A stretch of DNA of 58,106 bases from Gemmataceae bacterium (GTDB taxonomy: Bacteria > Planctomycetota > Planctomycetia > Gemmatales > Gemmataceae), in contig JALHPZ010000036.1 of assembly GCA_022842245.1 (NCBI GenBank), positions 1 to 58,106 on the forward strand. The letters are read 5' to 3'. Below are positions 8,896 through 18,592 of this stretch, in pieces. How positions within the stretch are numbered: the first letter of the stretch is position 1; every line of letters starts with the position of its first letter. A program made the position numbers and the translations under genes. The notes under the pieces are model-generated. The model did not search any database and was not told the origin of the DNA. It saw only the letters and a program-made list of their open reading frames with translations.

Positions 8896-9617
8896 TCCGA
8901 GTGCAATCGCTGTCACACCGGTTCGCCGACGGCCGGATCGCGCTCGACGGCGTGTCGTTCGCGGTCGCGGCCGGGGAGCGAGTCGCGCTCGTCGGGCCGA
9001 ACGGGGCGGGCAAGACCACGCTGTTCCTGCGGCTGTGCGGCGTGCTGGGCGGCCCGCGCGGCCAGGCGAGCATCGCCGGGCTGGACCCCGCCGATCCGGG
9101 CCAGCGACGGAAGATGCCCGAAGCCGTCGGTGTCGTGTTCCAGAACCCGGACGATCAACTCTTCAGTCCCAGCATCTTCGACGACGTGGCATTCGGGCCG
9201 CTGAATCTCGGCCATTCCCCCGACGAGGTGCGGGCGAGCGTCGCGGACGCCTTGAACGCCGTGGGGCTTCCGGATCATGCCGATCGCGTTCCGCACCGGC
9301 TCTCGGGCGGGGAGAAGCGCCGCGCCGCGATCGCGACGGTGCTCTCGATGAAGCCCGCGGTGCTGTTGCTGGACGAACCCTCGATGTTCCTCGATCCGCG
9401 CGGCCGACGGGAACTCATCGAACTCGTGCGCAATTGGACCGGCACGATCCTGCTGGCGACCCACGATCTGGAGATGGTCCTGGACCTGTGCCCGCGCGTG
9501 CTCGTGCTGGATGGCGGCCGGCTCGCGGCCGACGGACCGGCGGAATCGCTGCTTGCGGACGCGACCCTGATGGAGACGCACGGCCTCGAAGTGCCGGGCC
9601 GGCTGATGCGGCGGTGA
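8892..9617 (+). CDS. ECF transporter ATP-binding protein (CbiO/EcfA type)
   Basis: A 241-residue ABC ATPase. Visible motifs are Walker A GPNGAGKTT, the Q-loop in VVFQNPDDQLFS (the NPDDQ sequence is characteristic of CbiO/EcfA), signature LSGGEKRR, Walker B VLLLDEPS, and the switch His in ATHD. The GTG at 8892 overlaps the EcfT stop as GTGA and is preferred to an in-frame GTG at 8877. Only one ATPase is encoded, so it would act as a homodimer. Its stop is 1 base from the end of the convergent desaturase gene. Confidence 0.88.
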   Translation: MIRVQSLSHRFADGRIALDGVSFAVAAGERVALVGPNGAGKTTLFLRLCGVLGGPRGQASIAGLDPADPGQRRKMPEAVGVVFQNPDDQLFSPSIFDDVAFGPLNLGHSPDEVRASVADALNAVGLPDHADRVPHRLSGGEKRRAAIATVLSMKPAVLLLDEPSMFLDPRGRRELIELVRNWTGTILLATHDLEMVLDLCPRVLVLDGGRLAADGPAESLLADATLMETHGLEVPGRLMRR

Positions 9618-9618
9618 A

Positions 9619-11136
9619 TCAGTTCCGGTCCCGGTCCAGCGTGTCGGCGGCGATCCAGCCGGACATCAGCACCATCGGCATCCCCGGCCCGGGGTGGGCG
9701 GCACCGCCGGCAAGATAGAGGTTCTTCAGGTCCCGCGAGCGGTTCGCCGGCTTGAACGCGCCGAGCCACTTCCCGTGGCTGGCCAGTCCGTAGATCGCAC
9801 CGTTCAGCACGCGATAGCGGTCGTGGATGTCTTGCGGCGTCAGGGCCGACTCGTACACGATCCGGCTTTCCAGGTCCGGCATCTTCCCCGTCGATTTGAG
9901 CTTTTCGAGGATGACCCGGCGGTACTCCGGCAGCATCCGCTTCCAGTCGTGGTGCGGCCGAAGGTACGGCGTATGCACGAGCACGTAGAGCGCCTCGCCG
10001 CCGGGCGGCGCGGTGCCGGGTTCGGTGCGCGTCGTGGCGGCAAGGTAGCACGTCGGGTCCGGCGCCGGTTCACCTTTTCGGTAGATGAAGTCGAACTCCT
10101 CGTGCGGATCGCGCGAGAAGACGAAGCCGTGGTGGAGGAGGTGGTCATAGGCCTTGTTCAAGCCAAGATACAAGACGACGCCGGAGCAGGCCGGTTCGTA
10201 GGTGCGTCGGCCGTCGAAGGCCCGAACGGCCTTCGACGCAGCGCCGTTCACCAGTTCCCGGTGCGTTCGCACAGCGTCGGCGTTCGACACCACCGCGTCC
10301 GCCTCGATTGTCTCGCCGGCTACCGTCTCCACCCCGGTCACGGTCGCGCCGTCACGCACGAGCAGGCGTTTCACCGCCGTTCCCGTCCGGTAGGTCACGC
10401 CGAGTTCCGTTCCCAATTTCACAAGGGCCTCCGGCACGGCGCGCGTGCCGCCGATCGGATACCAGACGCCGCCTTCGGTCTGCATGTGGGCGATGCCGCA
10501 GAGCACAGCCGGAGACGCGTCCGGCGATGAACCGACATATTGCGTGAAGTGGTCGATCATCTGGGCGACGCGGGCGTCGGGGATGTACTTGCGAACGGTG
10601 CCGGCGACGGAGCGGCCCATGCGCATGCTCATCACATCGCCGAGGATCTTCGGCTGAAATCCGGCTTTGAAGTCGATCATGTCGCGGATGCCGCCGATCG
10701 ACTTCCAGAAGAAATAGTCATCGCTGACGCGGTGAAGGCGATGGGACAAGTTGAGGAATGCCCGATAACCATCGGCCGAGCCGGGCGCATAGGCGTCGAG
10801 CGTCTTCGCCATCGCTTCGACATTCTCGACGAGGTCGAGGACGCTGCCATGCTGGAAGAAACAGCGCCACTGCGGATCAAGGCGAACGAGTTGAAGGTAA
10901 TCGTCGAGATTGCGCCCGGATTCCGAGAAGATCTTGCGAAGGACATTCGGGATGGTGAGGATCGTCGGCCCCATATCGAAGCGGAAGCCGTCGGCGTTCA
11001 GGACGGCCGCTTTCCCGCCCAGCCAGGGGGACGCTTCCAAAAGAGTGACCGAATGCCCTCGGGCCGCGAGTGTGCAAGCCGCGGCCAGTCCGCCAAGTCC
11101 GCCACCGACCACGACCGCGCGTTTGGAATCCGACAC
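9619..11136 (-). CDS. CrtI-family carotenoid desaturase/oxidoreductase
   Basis: A 505-residue FAD-dependent enzyme of the phytoene/dehydrosqualene desaturase family. The N-terminus has the dinucleotide-binding motif VVVGGGLGGLAAACTLAARG with the acidic residue in LLEAS about 30 residues later. The C-terminus has the family's FAD-contacting stretch YLAGGAAHPGPGMPMVLMSG. Length fits CrtI/CrtN/CrtP. It would desaturate or oxidise a C30 or C40 carotenoid precursor at the membrane; family features alone do not separate these. The start is GTG at 11136, with GAGGAGG 8 bases upstream; an ATG in the spacer is in another frame. No phytoene or squalene synthase is nearby. Confidence 0.85.
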   Translation of the reverse strand: MSDSKRAVVVGGGLGGLAAACTLAARGHSVTLLEASPWLGGKAAVLNADGFRFDMGPTILTIPNVLRKIFSESGRNLDDYLQLVRLDPQWRCFFQHGSVLDLVENVEAMAKTLDAYAPGSADGYRAFLNLSHRLHRVSDDYFFWKSIGGIRDMIDFKAGFQPKILGDVMSMRMGRSVAGTVRKYIPDARVAQMIDHFTQYVGSSPDASPAVLCGIAHMQTEGGVWYPIGGTRAVPEALVKLGTELGVTYRTGTAVKRLLVRDGATVTGVETVAGETIEADAVVSNADAVRTHRELVNGAASKAVRAFDGRRTYEPACSGVVLYLGLNKAYDHLLHHGFVFSRDPHEEFDFIYRKGEPAPDPTCYLAATTRTEPGTAPPGGEALYVLVHTPYLRPHHDWKRMLPEYRRVILEKLKSTGKMPDLESRIVYESALTPQDIHDRYRVLNGAIYGLASHGKWLGAFKPANRSRDLKNLYLAGGAAHPGPGMPMVLMSGWIAADTLDRDRN

Positions 11137-11420
11137 GCTGCATGCCTCCTCGAGTCCCGATACAGATTGTTATCATAGTCGCGATCCGTAGCTCCTTTCC
11201 CGTCTCTCATCAATCGGATTTGCGTTCGCGCTGGTGTGAACTCTGCGATAGGACGACAACTCGAGGATCACGGGTTGCGGAACCGAAACGCCGGAACGAA
11301 GCATCGTCGAGTTTTCCGTATTGCCCCGGCGATGGCGATGAAGGATTCCCCACCGCGGTTCGAAGCGTGATCTAGATTGCCTCACGGGGATACTTCGACA
11401 GGATTCGGGGTTCGCACACC

Positions 11421-12692
11421 ATGTTGGCCGCGACTGCTACGCCGGTTCGGGATGGAGCCGGGTTCGTGGATGCGGTGCGTCGCTCCGGCTTGATCGGCGA
11501 AACCCAACTGGATCGCGCGTTGAGTAAGGTCTCGACGGACCGTTCCACCGCGGACGACGTGGCGCGCCGTTTCGTGGCGCACGGATGGCTGACCGCGTTT
11601 CAGGCCAAACGCCTGCTCGCCGGGAAAACCGACGGATTTCACCTCGGCCCGTACGAGATGTTGGAACCGCTTGGCGAGACGGGGGGCGGGAAGGTCTACC
11701 GTGCCCGGCACCGGGCCATGAACCGCATCGTCGCGATCAAGTTACTCACGCCCGATCGCACCCGATCCGACACCCTGCGAACCGCGTTCCATGAGGCGAC
11801 GCACACGGCGGTCAAACTCCTCCATCCGAACATCGTTGCCACCTTCGACGCGAACCAGTGCGGCGAACGGATGTACGCCGTTCTGGAATTCGTTCCGGGT
11901 CGCGATCTGGCCACGTTCGTCCACGAGCATTCGCCGCTACTCGTCCGCACCGCCTGCGCCTTGGCACGGCAGGTCGCCCTCGCCCTCGCGCATGCCCACG
12001 AATGCGGGATCGTGCATGGTCAATTGAATCCCGACAACGTCCTCGTCGGCGAACCCGACGCGGCCGGGAACCGGACTGCCAAAGTGCTCAACTTCGGCTT
12101 CGGCCGACTCGCCACGCACTACGCAAACGATGCCACGCGCCAACTCGACGGTGCGTTGGCCGTCGCGGAATACCTCGCACCCGAAACGTTCGATCCGGAT
12201 CGGCCGACGACGCCCGCGACCGACCTGTTTTCACTCGGATGCCTGCTTCACTTCCTGCTGACCGCCCGACCACCCTGCGGCGATCGACCCGTCCATCAGT
12301 TTGCGAACCGCCTCGGCGTGGAGCACTGGCGCCCCGGACTGGCATCGGAATTGATCGAACTCGTGATGGGTCTCCTGGCACAGGACCCCGCCAACCGTCC
12401 CGCTTCGGCAAGATCCGTTGCAGATCGGTTGGAGCGTCTCGTCCATGGCCGCGGCGGAGAGGAACTCCGATTCCCCGGAACCCCGACGTCCGAGGAACGT
12501 CCCGGTTCCGCGTTCGCCGGTCTCGATACGGTGCCGGAACTGGCCGCGATCGCGACGGCCGAATTCCCGAACACGATTCCGAAACGCCGGCGCGAGCCGT
12601 GGTCCGCCGCGGGAGCGTACGTACTGGCCGGGAGCGTGATTCTGGCGACCGGCGCGGCGATCGCCCTGGTGTTGCGTGCGGTGGTTCGTTGA
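11421..12692 (+). CDS. Membrane-anchored Hanks-type protein kinase homologue, predicted pseudokinase
   Basis: A 423-residue protein. Residues about 10-70 form a helical module, residues about 78-345 a protein-kinase fold, and residues about 396-418 a single C-terminal membrane helix. The ATP-anchoring lysine is present (K107 in VAIKLL), as is a likely alpha-C Glu (E125). The catalytic loop, normally HRDLKPxN, is H199-G-Q-L-N-P-D-N206: the catalytic Asp is Gln201 and the Lys is Asn203. The DFG Asp is Asn224 (NFG). Both acidic catalytic residues are thus lost, so phosphotransfer is unlikely and a scaffold or allosteric role is more plausible. An active kinase follows 45 bases downstream. Confidence 0.85.
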   Translation: MLAATATPVRDGAGFVDAVRRSGLIGETQLDRALSKVSTDRSTADDVARRFVAHGWLTAFQAKRLLAGKTDGFHLGPYEMLEPLGETGGGKVYRARHRAMNRIVAIKLLTPDRTRSDTLRTAFHEATHTAVKLLHPNIVATFDANQCGERMYAVLEFVPGRDLATFVHEHSPLLVRTACALARQVALALAHAHECGIVHGQLNPDNVLVGEPDAAGNRTAKVLNFGFGRLATHYANDATRQLDGALAVAEYLAPETFDPDRPTTPATDLFSLGCLLHFLLTARPPCGDRPVHQFANRLGVEHWRPGLASELIELVMGLLAQDPANRPASARSVADRLERLVHGRGGEELRFPGTPTSEERPGSAFAGLDTVPELAAIATAEFPNTIPKRRREPWSAAGAYVLAGSVILATGAAIALVLRAVVR

Positions 12693-12737
12693 TCCCGTCT
12701 GATTGATTTTGATTTCGCCTTGGCCATGTAATTCCGA

Positions 12738-13901
12738 ATGGGGTTTGGTATGCCGCGCGGATATCCTTCCGATTCCGGTGTCGTGGAGTTTCGGCTCGAG
12801 ACGCCGCGCACGACGGACTCGTCGAGCACTCCGTACACGAGTCCGTCGTTGCATGGTTTGCCATCGTTGCCGGGGTACGAACTCTTGGAACAGATCGGCC
12901 GGGGCGGGATGGGCGTCGTTTACAAGGCCCGTCAACTGGCGCTTAACCGGTTGGTGGCGATCAAGCTGTTGCCCAACGCCGAAAAAGCGGGGCAGACAAC
13001 CATTGCCCGCTTCTTCGCCGAGGCGCAGTCGGTCGCAGACGTGCACCATCCGAACGTCGTGGAGGTCTATGATTTCGGCGAAGTCACGGTTCGGAACACG
13101 GTCCACGCGGACGACACGGCGGAATACGTGAAGGTGCCGTACCTTGTCATGGAATTGCTCGACGGCGGCCATTACGGCGACGGGCGGTATCCATCGAAGC
13201 CCCGCGATCCGCGCCAGGCCGCCGCGATCCTCGCCAAGGTGGCGCGCGGCCTCGCCGCCGCGCACAAACTCGGCATCGTTCACCGCGACATCAAGCCCGG
13301 CAACATCCTCTTCACCAAATCCGGGGAACCAAAGGTCGTCGACTTCGGCCTTGCGAAGCGCGCGATGTCGAACCTGACGCTGTCCGTGGCGGTGATGGGT
13401 ACGCCTTATTACATGTCGCCGGAACAGGCGAAGGGGAAAAGCAAGCTCGTCGGCCCGTCGACCGACGTCTGGGCCATCGGGGTCATCCTGTACGAGAGCC
13501 TCGCCGGCCGTCTGCCGTTCGACGCCGAAAACCACTATTCGCTGATGCACCAGATCATCACCGAAAACCCCGAGCCGCCGCGTATTCACAACCGGGATCT
13601 GCCGCCGGAACTGGAAGCGATCATCCTGAAATGTCTAGCGAAGAAACCGGAGCATCGCTACCCGACGGCGACAAAACTGGCCGACGCGTTGGAAGCGTTC
13701 CATTTCGAGTCCGGTATGTTCGTACCACTGAATACGATCGTGCCCGGCTCGAAGCGACGACGCGACTACACGCTGCCGCTACTGCTGGTACTGCTCTTCG
13801 GAATCATCGGCACGTGCCTCTGGCTCTGGCAGAAAGCGGAGTGGGAGAAGCGGGAATTGCACGAGAAGACCAAGCAACTGATCGATGGTAGCCGGGAATG
13901 A
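12738..13901 (+). CDS. Membrane-anchored serine/threonine protein kinase
   Basis: A 387-residue Hanks-type kinase. All catalytic elements are present: glycine loop IGRGGMGVVYKA, K76 in VAIKLL, HRDIKPGN with D184, DFG with D202, and activation segment GTPYYMSPEQ. A membrane helix (about residues 346-365) follows the kinase domain and leaves a short charged tail, so the catalytic domain should face the cytoplasm. There are no sensor repeats. Two in-frame starts are possible, ATG 12738 and ATG 12750; the second has GGGG about 6 bases upstream. It directly follows the pseudokinase on the same strand, which suggests a functional pair. Confidence 0.9.
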   Translation: MGFGMPRGYPSDSGVVEFRLETPRTTDSSSTPYTSPSLHGLPSLPGYELLEQIGRGGMGVVYKARQLALNRLVAIKLLPNAEKAGQTTIARFFAEAQSVADVHHPNVVEVYDFGEVTVRNTVHADDTAEYVKVPYLVMELLDGGHYGDGRYPSKPRDPRQAAAILAKVARGLAAAHKLGIVHRDIKPGNILFTKSGEPKVVDFGLAKRAMSNLTLSVAVMGTPYYMSPEQAKGKSKLVGPSTDVWAIGVILYESLAGRLPFDAENHYSLMHQIITENPEPPRIHNRDLPPELEAIILKCLAKKPEHRYPTATKLADALEAFHFESGMFVPLNTIVPGSKRRRDYTLPLLLVLLFGIIGTCLWLWQKAEWEKRELHEKTKQLIDGSRE

Positions 13902-13926
13902 AAACCGCCGGGGATTCCCCGGCGGT
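13901..13926 (-). terminator. Probable terminator of gnd, possibly bidirectional
   Basis: A perfect 10-base-pair stem (13904-13913 with 13917-13926, loop ATT) lies between the convergent kinase and gnd genes. On the minus strand it is followed by TTTT (13903-13901 and on), which suits gnd. There is no T run on the plus strand. Confidence 0.65.
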
Positions 13927-13936
13927 CGATCGGCAA

Positions 13937-15394
13937 TCACACGTTGTACGCCTTGCTCGTCGTGGTGCCGCCGCGGCCGGTCCAGTTCGTGTGGAAGAAC
14001 TCGCCGCGCGGCTTGTCCGTGCGCTCGTAGGTGTGGGCACCGAAGTAATCGCGCTGCGCCTGCAAAAGGTTCGCCGGCAGGCTCGCGGTGCGGTAGCCGT
14101 CGAAGTAGCTGAGCGCCGAGGTCATCGTCGGCAGCGGGATGCCATTCATCACGCCGGCGGCCACGGCGGTCCGCCAGCCGTCCTGGGCCGCCTGGATTTC
14201 CTTCGCGAAGTACGGATCGACCAGCAGGTTCACGAGTTTCGGGTTCTTGTCGAACGCTTCCTTGATATTGCCGAGGAACCGGCTGCGGATGATGCAGCCG
14301 CCGCGCCACATCAGGGCGATGCCGCCGTTGTTCAGTTCCCAGCCGAGCGCCTTCGCCTGCGCGGTCATCAGGTCATAGCCCTGGGCGTAGCTGACGAGCT
14401 TGCTGGCGTAGAGGGCGTTTTCGACCGCGGCGATGAACGCCTTCTTGTCGGCGACAACCTTTGGCGTCGGGCCGCTGATGACTTTGCTGGCTTCGACGCG
14501 CTGATCCTTCTGCGACGACAGGCAACGTGCGAACACGGCCTCGCTGATGAGCGTCAGCGGGCTGCCGGTGTCGGTCGCCGAGTCAACGGTCCATTTGCCG
14601 GTCCCCTTCTGACCGGCCTTGTCGAGGATCAGGTCGACGAGGTGCTTGCCCGTCTCGGGGTCCTTGTACTTGAAGATGTCGGCCGTGATTTCGATGAGGA
14701 AGCTGTCGAGCTTGCCCTTGTTCCACGTGCTGAAGACTTCGCCGAGTTCGTCATTTGAGAGACCGGCGACACTTTTCAATAGATGGTACGACTCGCAGAT
14801 GAGCTGCATGTCGCCATATTCGATGCCGTTGTGCACCATCTTGACGAAGTGCCCGGCGCCCTCCGGCCCGACCCAGTCGCAGCACGGCACGTCGCCGTCC
14901 ACCTTCGCGGCGATCGCCTGGAAGATCGGCTTCACGGCCGGCCATGCTTCGGCGGCACCGCCGGGCATGATGCTCGGCCCCTTCAGCGCGCCTTCCTCCC
15001 CGCCGCTCACGCCGCTGCCGACGAAGAGAATCCCCTTCTCCTTGAGGGCCTTCATCCGGCGGCTGGTATCCGGGAAGTGCGTGTTGCCGCCGTCGATCAG
15101 GATGTCGCCCGGTTCGAGGAACGGCACGACGGACGCGATCGTGTCGTCGACCGCCTGGCCCGCCTTCACCATCATCATGACCTTGCGCGGCCGCTTGAGG
15201 CTCGCGGCGAAGTCCTTCAGGCTGTGCGCGCCGACGAACTTCTTCCCCTTCCCTCGACCGTTGACGAACGCGTCGACTTTCTCCGTACTGCGATTGAACA
15301 CCGCGCAGGTGTAGCCGCGGCTTTCCATGTTGAGAACGAGGTTTTCGCCCATGACGGCGAGGCCGATGAGGCCGATGTCGGCGGTGGCGGACAT
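13937..15394 (-). CDS. gnd: 6-phosphogluconate dehydrogenase, decarboxylating
   Basis: A 485-residue enzyme of the oxidative pentose phosphate pathway, converting 6-phosphogluconate and NADP+ to ribulose 5-phosphate, CO2 and NADPH. The N-terminal Rossmann motif GLIGLAVMGENLVLNM is typical. So are GGNTHFPDTSRRMKAL, GSGVSGGEEGALKGPSIMPGG and the HNGIEYGDMQLICESY catalytic helix (K-x-x-H-N). The C-terminal helical domain is complete. Start ATG 15394 gives the usual N-terminus; an in-frame extension to 15463 is not needed. It is a single gene, convergent with the kinase and divergent from the WD40 gene. Confidence 0.95.
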   Translation of the reverse strand: MSATADIGLIGLAVMGENLVLNMESRGYTCAVFNRSTEKVDAFVNGRGKGKKFVGAHSLKDFAASLKRPRKVMMMVKAGQAVDDTIASVVPFLEPGDILIDGGNTHFPDTSRRMKALKEKGILFVGSGVSGGEEGALKGPSIMPGGAAEAWPAVKPIFQAIAAKVDGDVPCCDWVGPEGAGHFVKMVHNGIEYGDMQLICESYHLLKSVAGLSNDELGEVFSTWNKGKLDSFLIEITADIFKYKDPETGKHLVDLILDKAGQKGTGKWTVDSATDTGSPLTLISEAVFARCLSSQKDQRVEASKVISGPTPKVVADKKAFIAAVENALYASKLVSYAQGYDLMTAQAKALGWELNNGGIALMWRGGCIIRSRFLGNIKEAFDKNPKLVNLLVDPYFAKEIQAAQDGWRTAVAAGVMNGIPLPTMTSALSYFDGYRTASLPANLLQAQRDYFGAHTYERTDKPRGEFFHTNWTGRGGTTTSKAYNV

Positions 15395-15565
15395 GATTCG
15401 GTCACCCTGTGGAAAGTGTGGAACTGACTCAACTCTGCCCGGCATCTTACGAGGTGAAAGCATTGGGGGGAGTCAAAACCGGAAGGGACGAACTCGTTAC
15501 CTTTCGACGTTCCCCTCGAATCCTTCAGGGCGTATACCATCTTCGCTTCCCCTTGGAGTGACGCC

Positions 15566-18500
15566 ATGTTCCGCTGCTTCGCGCTGGTGGCCGTGTCCGC
15601 GTTTCTCGCCGGTTCAGCCCGCGCCCAATCGGATACGAAGGCGTTACTCGCGAAGTACCACGAGGAACGGGCGGCGTGCGAGAAACTCGGCGAGCCGGCG
15701 GACCGGTTCGTCGCACCCGATCAGTTGTTGGCGAAGGCCGAGGCGGCGCTCTCGGCGGGAAACGAGGCCGGCGCGGCGAAGCTCGCTCGCGACGCACGCT
15801 GGGCATTGCCGGCGCGGCCCGTCGGCCTGCCAGAACACGTCGAACGCGTGATCGGTTATGTACGGCTCCGCCACGCCGATCGCATCAACGCGATGGTCTA
15901 CACGCCCGACGGTTCCAAACTCGTCACCGCCTCCCGCGATGGCACCGTCCGCATCTGGGACCTCGGCAACGGCCGCGAACTCCTCGCCTACCGTAATCAC
16001 CCCGCCCCGCAGCCCGACGACAAGGGCAACATCGACGACCGCGCCATCTTCCGGGTTCCCGCGGTCGCCGTTTCGCCCGACGGCACCACCGTCGCCTCCA
16101 CCGGCACCGGCGAGATCCATCTCTGGGACATCACCACCGGCAAGCTCAAGAAGAAACTCATCGGTCACGCCCCGTTCCTCATCAAGGGCCTCGCGTTCAT
16201 CGGCAACCAGGGGCTTGCCACTGGCGGCGACGACAAGATCGTCCGGCTCTGGAATATCGAAAGCGGCAAAGAGACGATCGCCTTCCCCGCGCATACCCAC
16301 CGGATCGAAGCGCTCGCCGTCAGCCCGAACGGCAAACTCGTCGCGGCCACCGATGCCAACGGGCTGATCGTCGTTTACAAGACCGACGCCTCGGAGAAGA
16401 AGTCGGTCATCGCCACGTCCGGCAGCGAATCGAACGCTGCGAACCTCGGCATCCTGTTCACGCCCGACGGCACGAAAATCTTCACCGGCGGCGGTGACCA
16501 GAATCCACGCCTGACGGTCGCCCCCGGCCCAACCGGCGAGAGTGTGCCGGGCATGGCTTCCACGGCCCTCCGCTTCCCCGGCCACGGCGGGCGCATCAAC
16601 GCCGTGGCTGGTACTCTCGATGGCAAGCTCCTCGCGACCGCCAGCGAGGACGCGACCGTTCGCGTCTGGGACGCCGCCAGCGGCAAGACGCTCCGACACT
16701 ACCAGGGATTGCTCTCGAAGGCGACCGCCCTCGCGATACGCCCCGACAGCAAACAGATCGCCGTCGGCACCGAGGACGGCGGGATCCGGCTCTGGGAACT
16801 CAGCGCGACCGACGAACACCGCAACGCAGCCGAAGCCACGGCGTCCCTCTGGACCGGCGCGTTCAACGCCGACGGATCGCGGTTCGCGACCGGCGGTGCC
16901 GACCGCTCGATCCGCCTCTACGACACCGAATCCGGCAAACTGCTCGCGACGCTTGCCGGTCACGGCGCTGCGGTGACGGGCATCGCGTTTTTGCCGAACG
17001 ATCGACTCGCATCGTCCGGCGGCGACAAACTCGTGAAACTTTGGGATGCGAAGGCGGGCAAACCGATCCGCGACCTCGCCGGCCATACCTCGGCCGTGCT
17101 CGCCGTCGCCGCGGAAAATTCCACGCTCGTTTCGGGCGGCATCGACAAGACCGTGAAGGGCTGGGACATCGAATCGGGCAAAGCGACATGGTCGTGGACG
17201 GGCCGGTCCGCCGTGGCATCGCTTGCGATCCGCAAGGGCGGCAAACATATTGCCGTCGGCACCGCCGACGGCTGGCTGACGATCCTCGACCTCGCCGGCG
17301 GCTCGCCGAAGCCGATCGGAAGCGGCCAACAAGCCCATGTCGCCGGAGTGGCCTCCGTCGCCTACAGCGCCGACGGCACGAAACTCGCCACAGTTGGTGG
17401 CGATGGCAAGTTCACTATCTGGACCGTCGGCGACGACGGCACGCCCACCGCCCGCACCAATACGGACGGCAAGAAGCCCGTCGGAGCCGCCGTCGCCCTT
17501 TCGGCCGTGGCCTTTTCCGCCGACGGCAAACTAGCGGCCTCCGCCGGTGCCGACATGGCCGTGCATGTCTGGGACACGAACACCGGCGCGGAGGTCCGCA
17601 CGTTGCGCGCCCATGCCGATTGGGTCACGGCCCTCGCGTTCCATCCCTCCGGCGAGCGCTTGCTTTCCGTGGGCGTGGACAAATCGGCCCGCGTCTTCGA
17701 GTTGAGCAAGGCCGAAGAGGCCGCCCGAATCGGCCACGCCAAATCGGCCCGGTCCGTCGCCGTAAGCCGCGATGGCCGCCTCATCGTTTCCGGGTCCGAC
17801 GACACCACCGCAAAAATCTGGGACCTCGCCAGCGGCAAGGAAATCGCCACGCTCAGCGGGTCCGGGCAGGCGATCTTTTCCACCGCCTTCGTCGGCCCCG
17901 ACCGCGTCGCCACCGGCGGAGAGGACATGCGGTTCCGGCTCTGGTCCACCAACCCGCCCAAAGTCGAAACCAATACCGACCTCGGCAACATCTACGTGCT
18001 CATTCCCTCGATCGACGGAAAGCGCATCGGCGTCTGGTCCCGCGACACGCAAGGCAAGGACAGCTATCACCTGGTGAATGTCGATGGAAGCAAAGGCCCC
18101 GATCCGATTATCGAGTCCGACCGCAAAGGGCTGGGCTGCGTGACTTTTTCGGGCGATCTCGCCTGGATCGTGTCCGGGGATGAAGAAGGCAAGATCCGCA
18201 TCTGGGATGCGGCGAAGCGGATGCCGATCGGCGCGGATTGGCCGATCCACACCAAGCGTGTCGCCGATGTGGCCGTGACGACCGACCGCAAGGCGATCCT
18301 GGCCGTTGACGAAGATGGTACGGTCAAAGTCGCAAATGCCGAAAAGCGGGAAACAACGGCGACGGTGAAGACCGGCGTCGTGGGAATCGCCGGCATCATG
18401 GTCGCGCCGACCGGCGACAAGTTCGCGGTGTTCGGCACCGAAGGTGAAATCAAGTCGTTCGACTTGACCGGCAAGGAATTGCGGTCGTGGCAGATGCCCA

Positions 18501-18592
18501 CGGGCGTGAACGGCGTGGCGTTCACCACGGACGGAAAGAAACTGATCGCCGCGAACGCCGACGGAACGCTCGCGGTCCTCGTCCTGCCTTAA
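15566..18592 (+). CDS. Large secreted WD40-repeat protein
   Basis: A 1008-residue protein. A signal peptide (residues about 1-20, ending SARAQS) indicates export. A short helical segment (about 20-95) is followed by WD40 repeats through to the C-terminus, enough for two propellers. Units are recognisable by phrases such as GHGAAVTGIAFLPNDRLASS and KLWDAKAGK. No enzymatic domain is fused. Such proteins are abundant in planctomycetes and probably scaffold protein complexes; the partner is unknown. GGAG precedes ATG 15566. Its TAA overlaps the stop of the convergent PEP-CTERM gene. Confidence 0.85.
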   Translation: MFRCFALVAVSAFLAGSARAQSDTKALLAKYHEERAACEKLGEPADRFVAPDQLLAKAEAALSAGNEAGAAKLARDARWALPARPVGLPEHVERVIGYVRLRHADRINAMVYTPDGSKLVTASRDGTVRIWDLGNGRELLAYRNHPAPQPDDKGNIDDRAIFRVPAVAVSPDGTTVASTGTGEIHLWDITTGKLKKKLIGHAPFLIKGLAFIGNQGLATGGDDKIVRLWNIESGKETIAFPAHTHRIEALAVSPNGKLVAATDANGLIVVYKTDASEKKSVIATSGSESNAANLGILFTPDGTKIFTGGGDQNPRLTVAPGPTGESVPGMASTALRFPGHGGRINAVAGTLDGKLLATASEDATVRVWDAASGKTLRHYQGLLSKATALAIRPDSKQIAVGTEDGGIRLWELSATDEHRNAAEATASLWTGAFNADGSRFATGGADRSIRLYDTESGKLLATLAGHGAAVTGIAFLPNDRLASSGGDKLVKLWDAKAGKPIRDLAGHTSAVLAVAAENSTLVSGGIDKTVKGWDIESGKATWSWTGRSAVASLAIRKGGKHIAVGTADGWLTILDLAGGSPKPIGSGQQAHVAGVASVAYSADGTKLATVGGDGKFTIWTVGDDGTPTARTNTDGKKPVGAAVALSAVAFSADGKLAASAGADMAVHVWDTNTGAEVRTLRAHADWVTALAFHPSGERLLSVGVDKSARVFELSKAEEAARIGHAKSARSVAVSRDGRLIVSGSDDTTAKIWDLASGKEIATLSGSGQAIFSTAFVGPDRVATGGEDMRFRLWSTNPPKVETNTDLGNIYVLIPSIDGKRIGVWSRDTQGKDSYHLVNVDGSKGPDPIIESDRKGLGCVTFSGDLAWIVSGDEEGKIRIWDAAKRMPIGADWPIHTKRVADVAVTTDRKAILAVDEDGTVKVANAEKRETTATVKTGVVGIAGIMVAPTGDKFAVFGTEGEIKSFDLTGKELRSWQMPTGVNGVAFTTDGKKLIAANADGTLAVLVLP

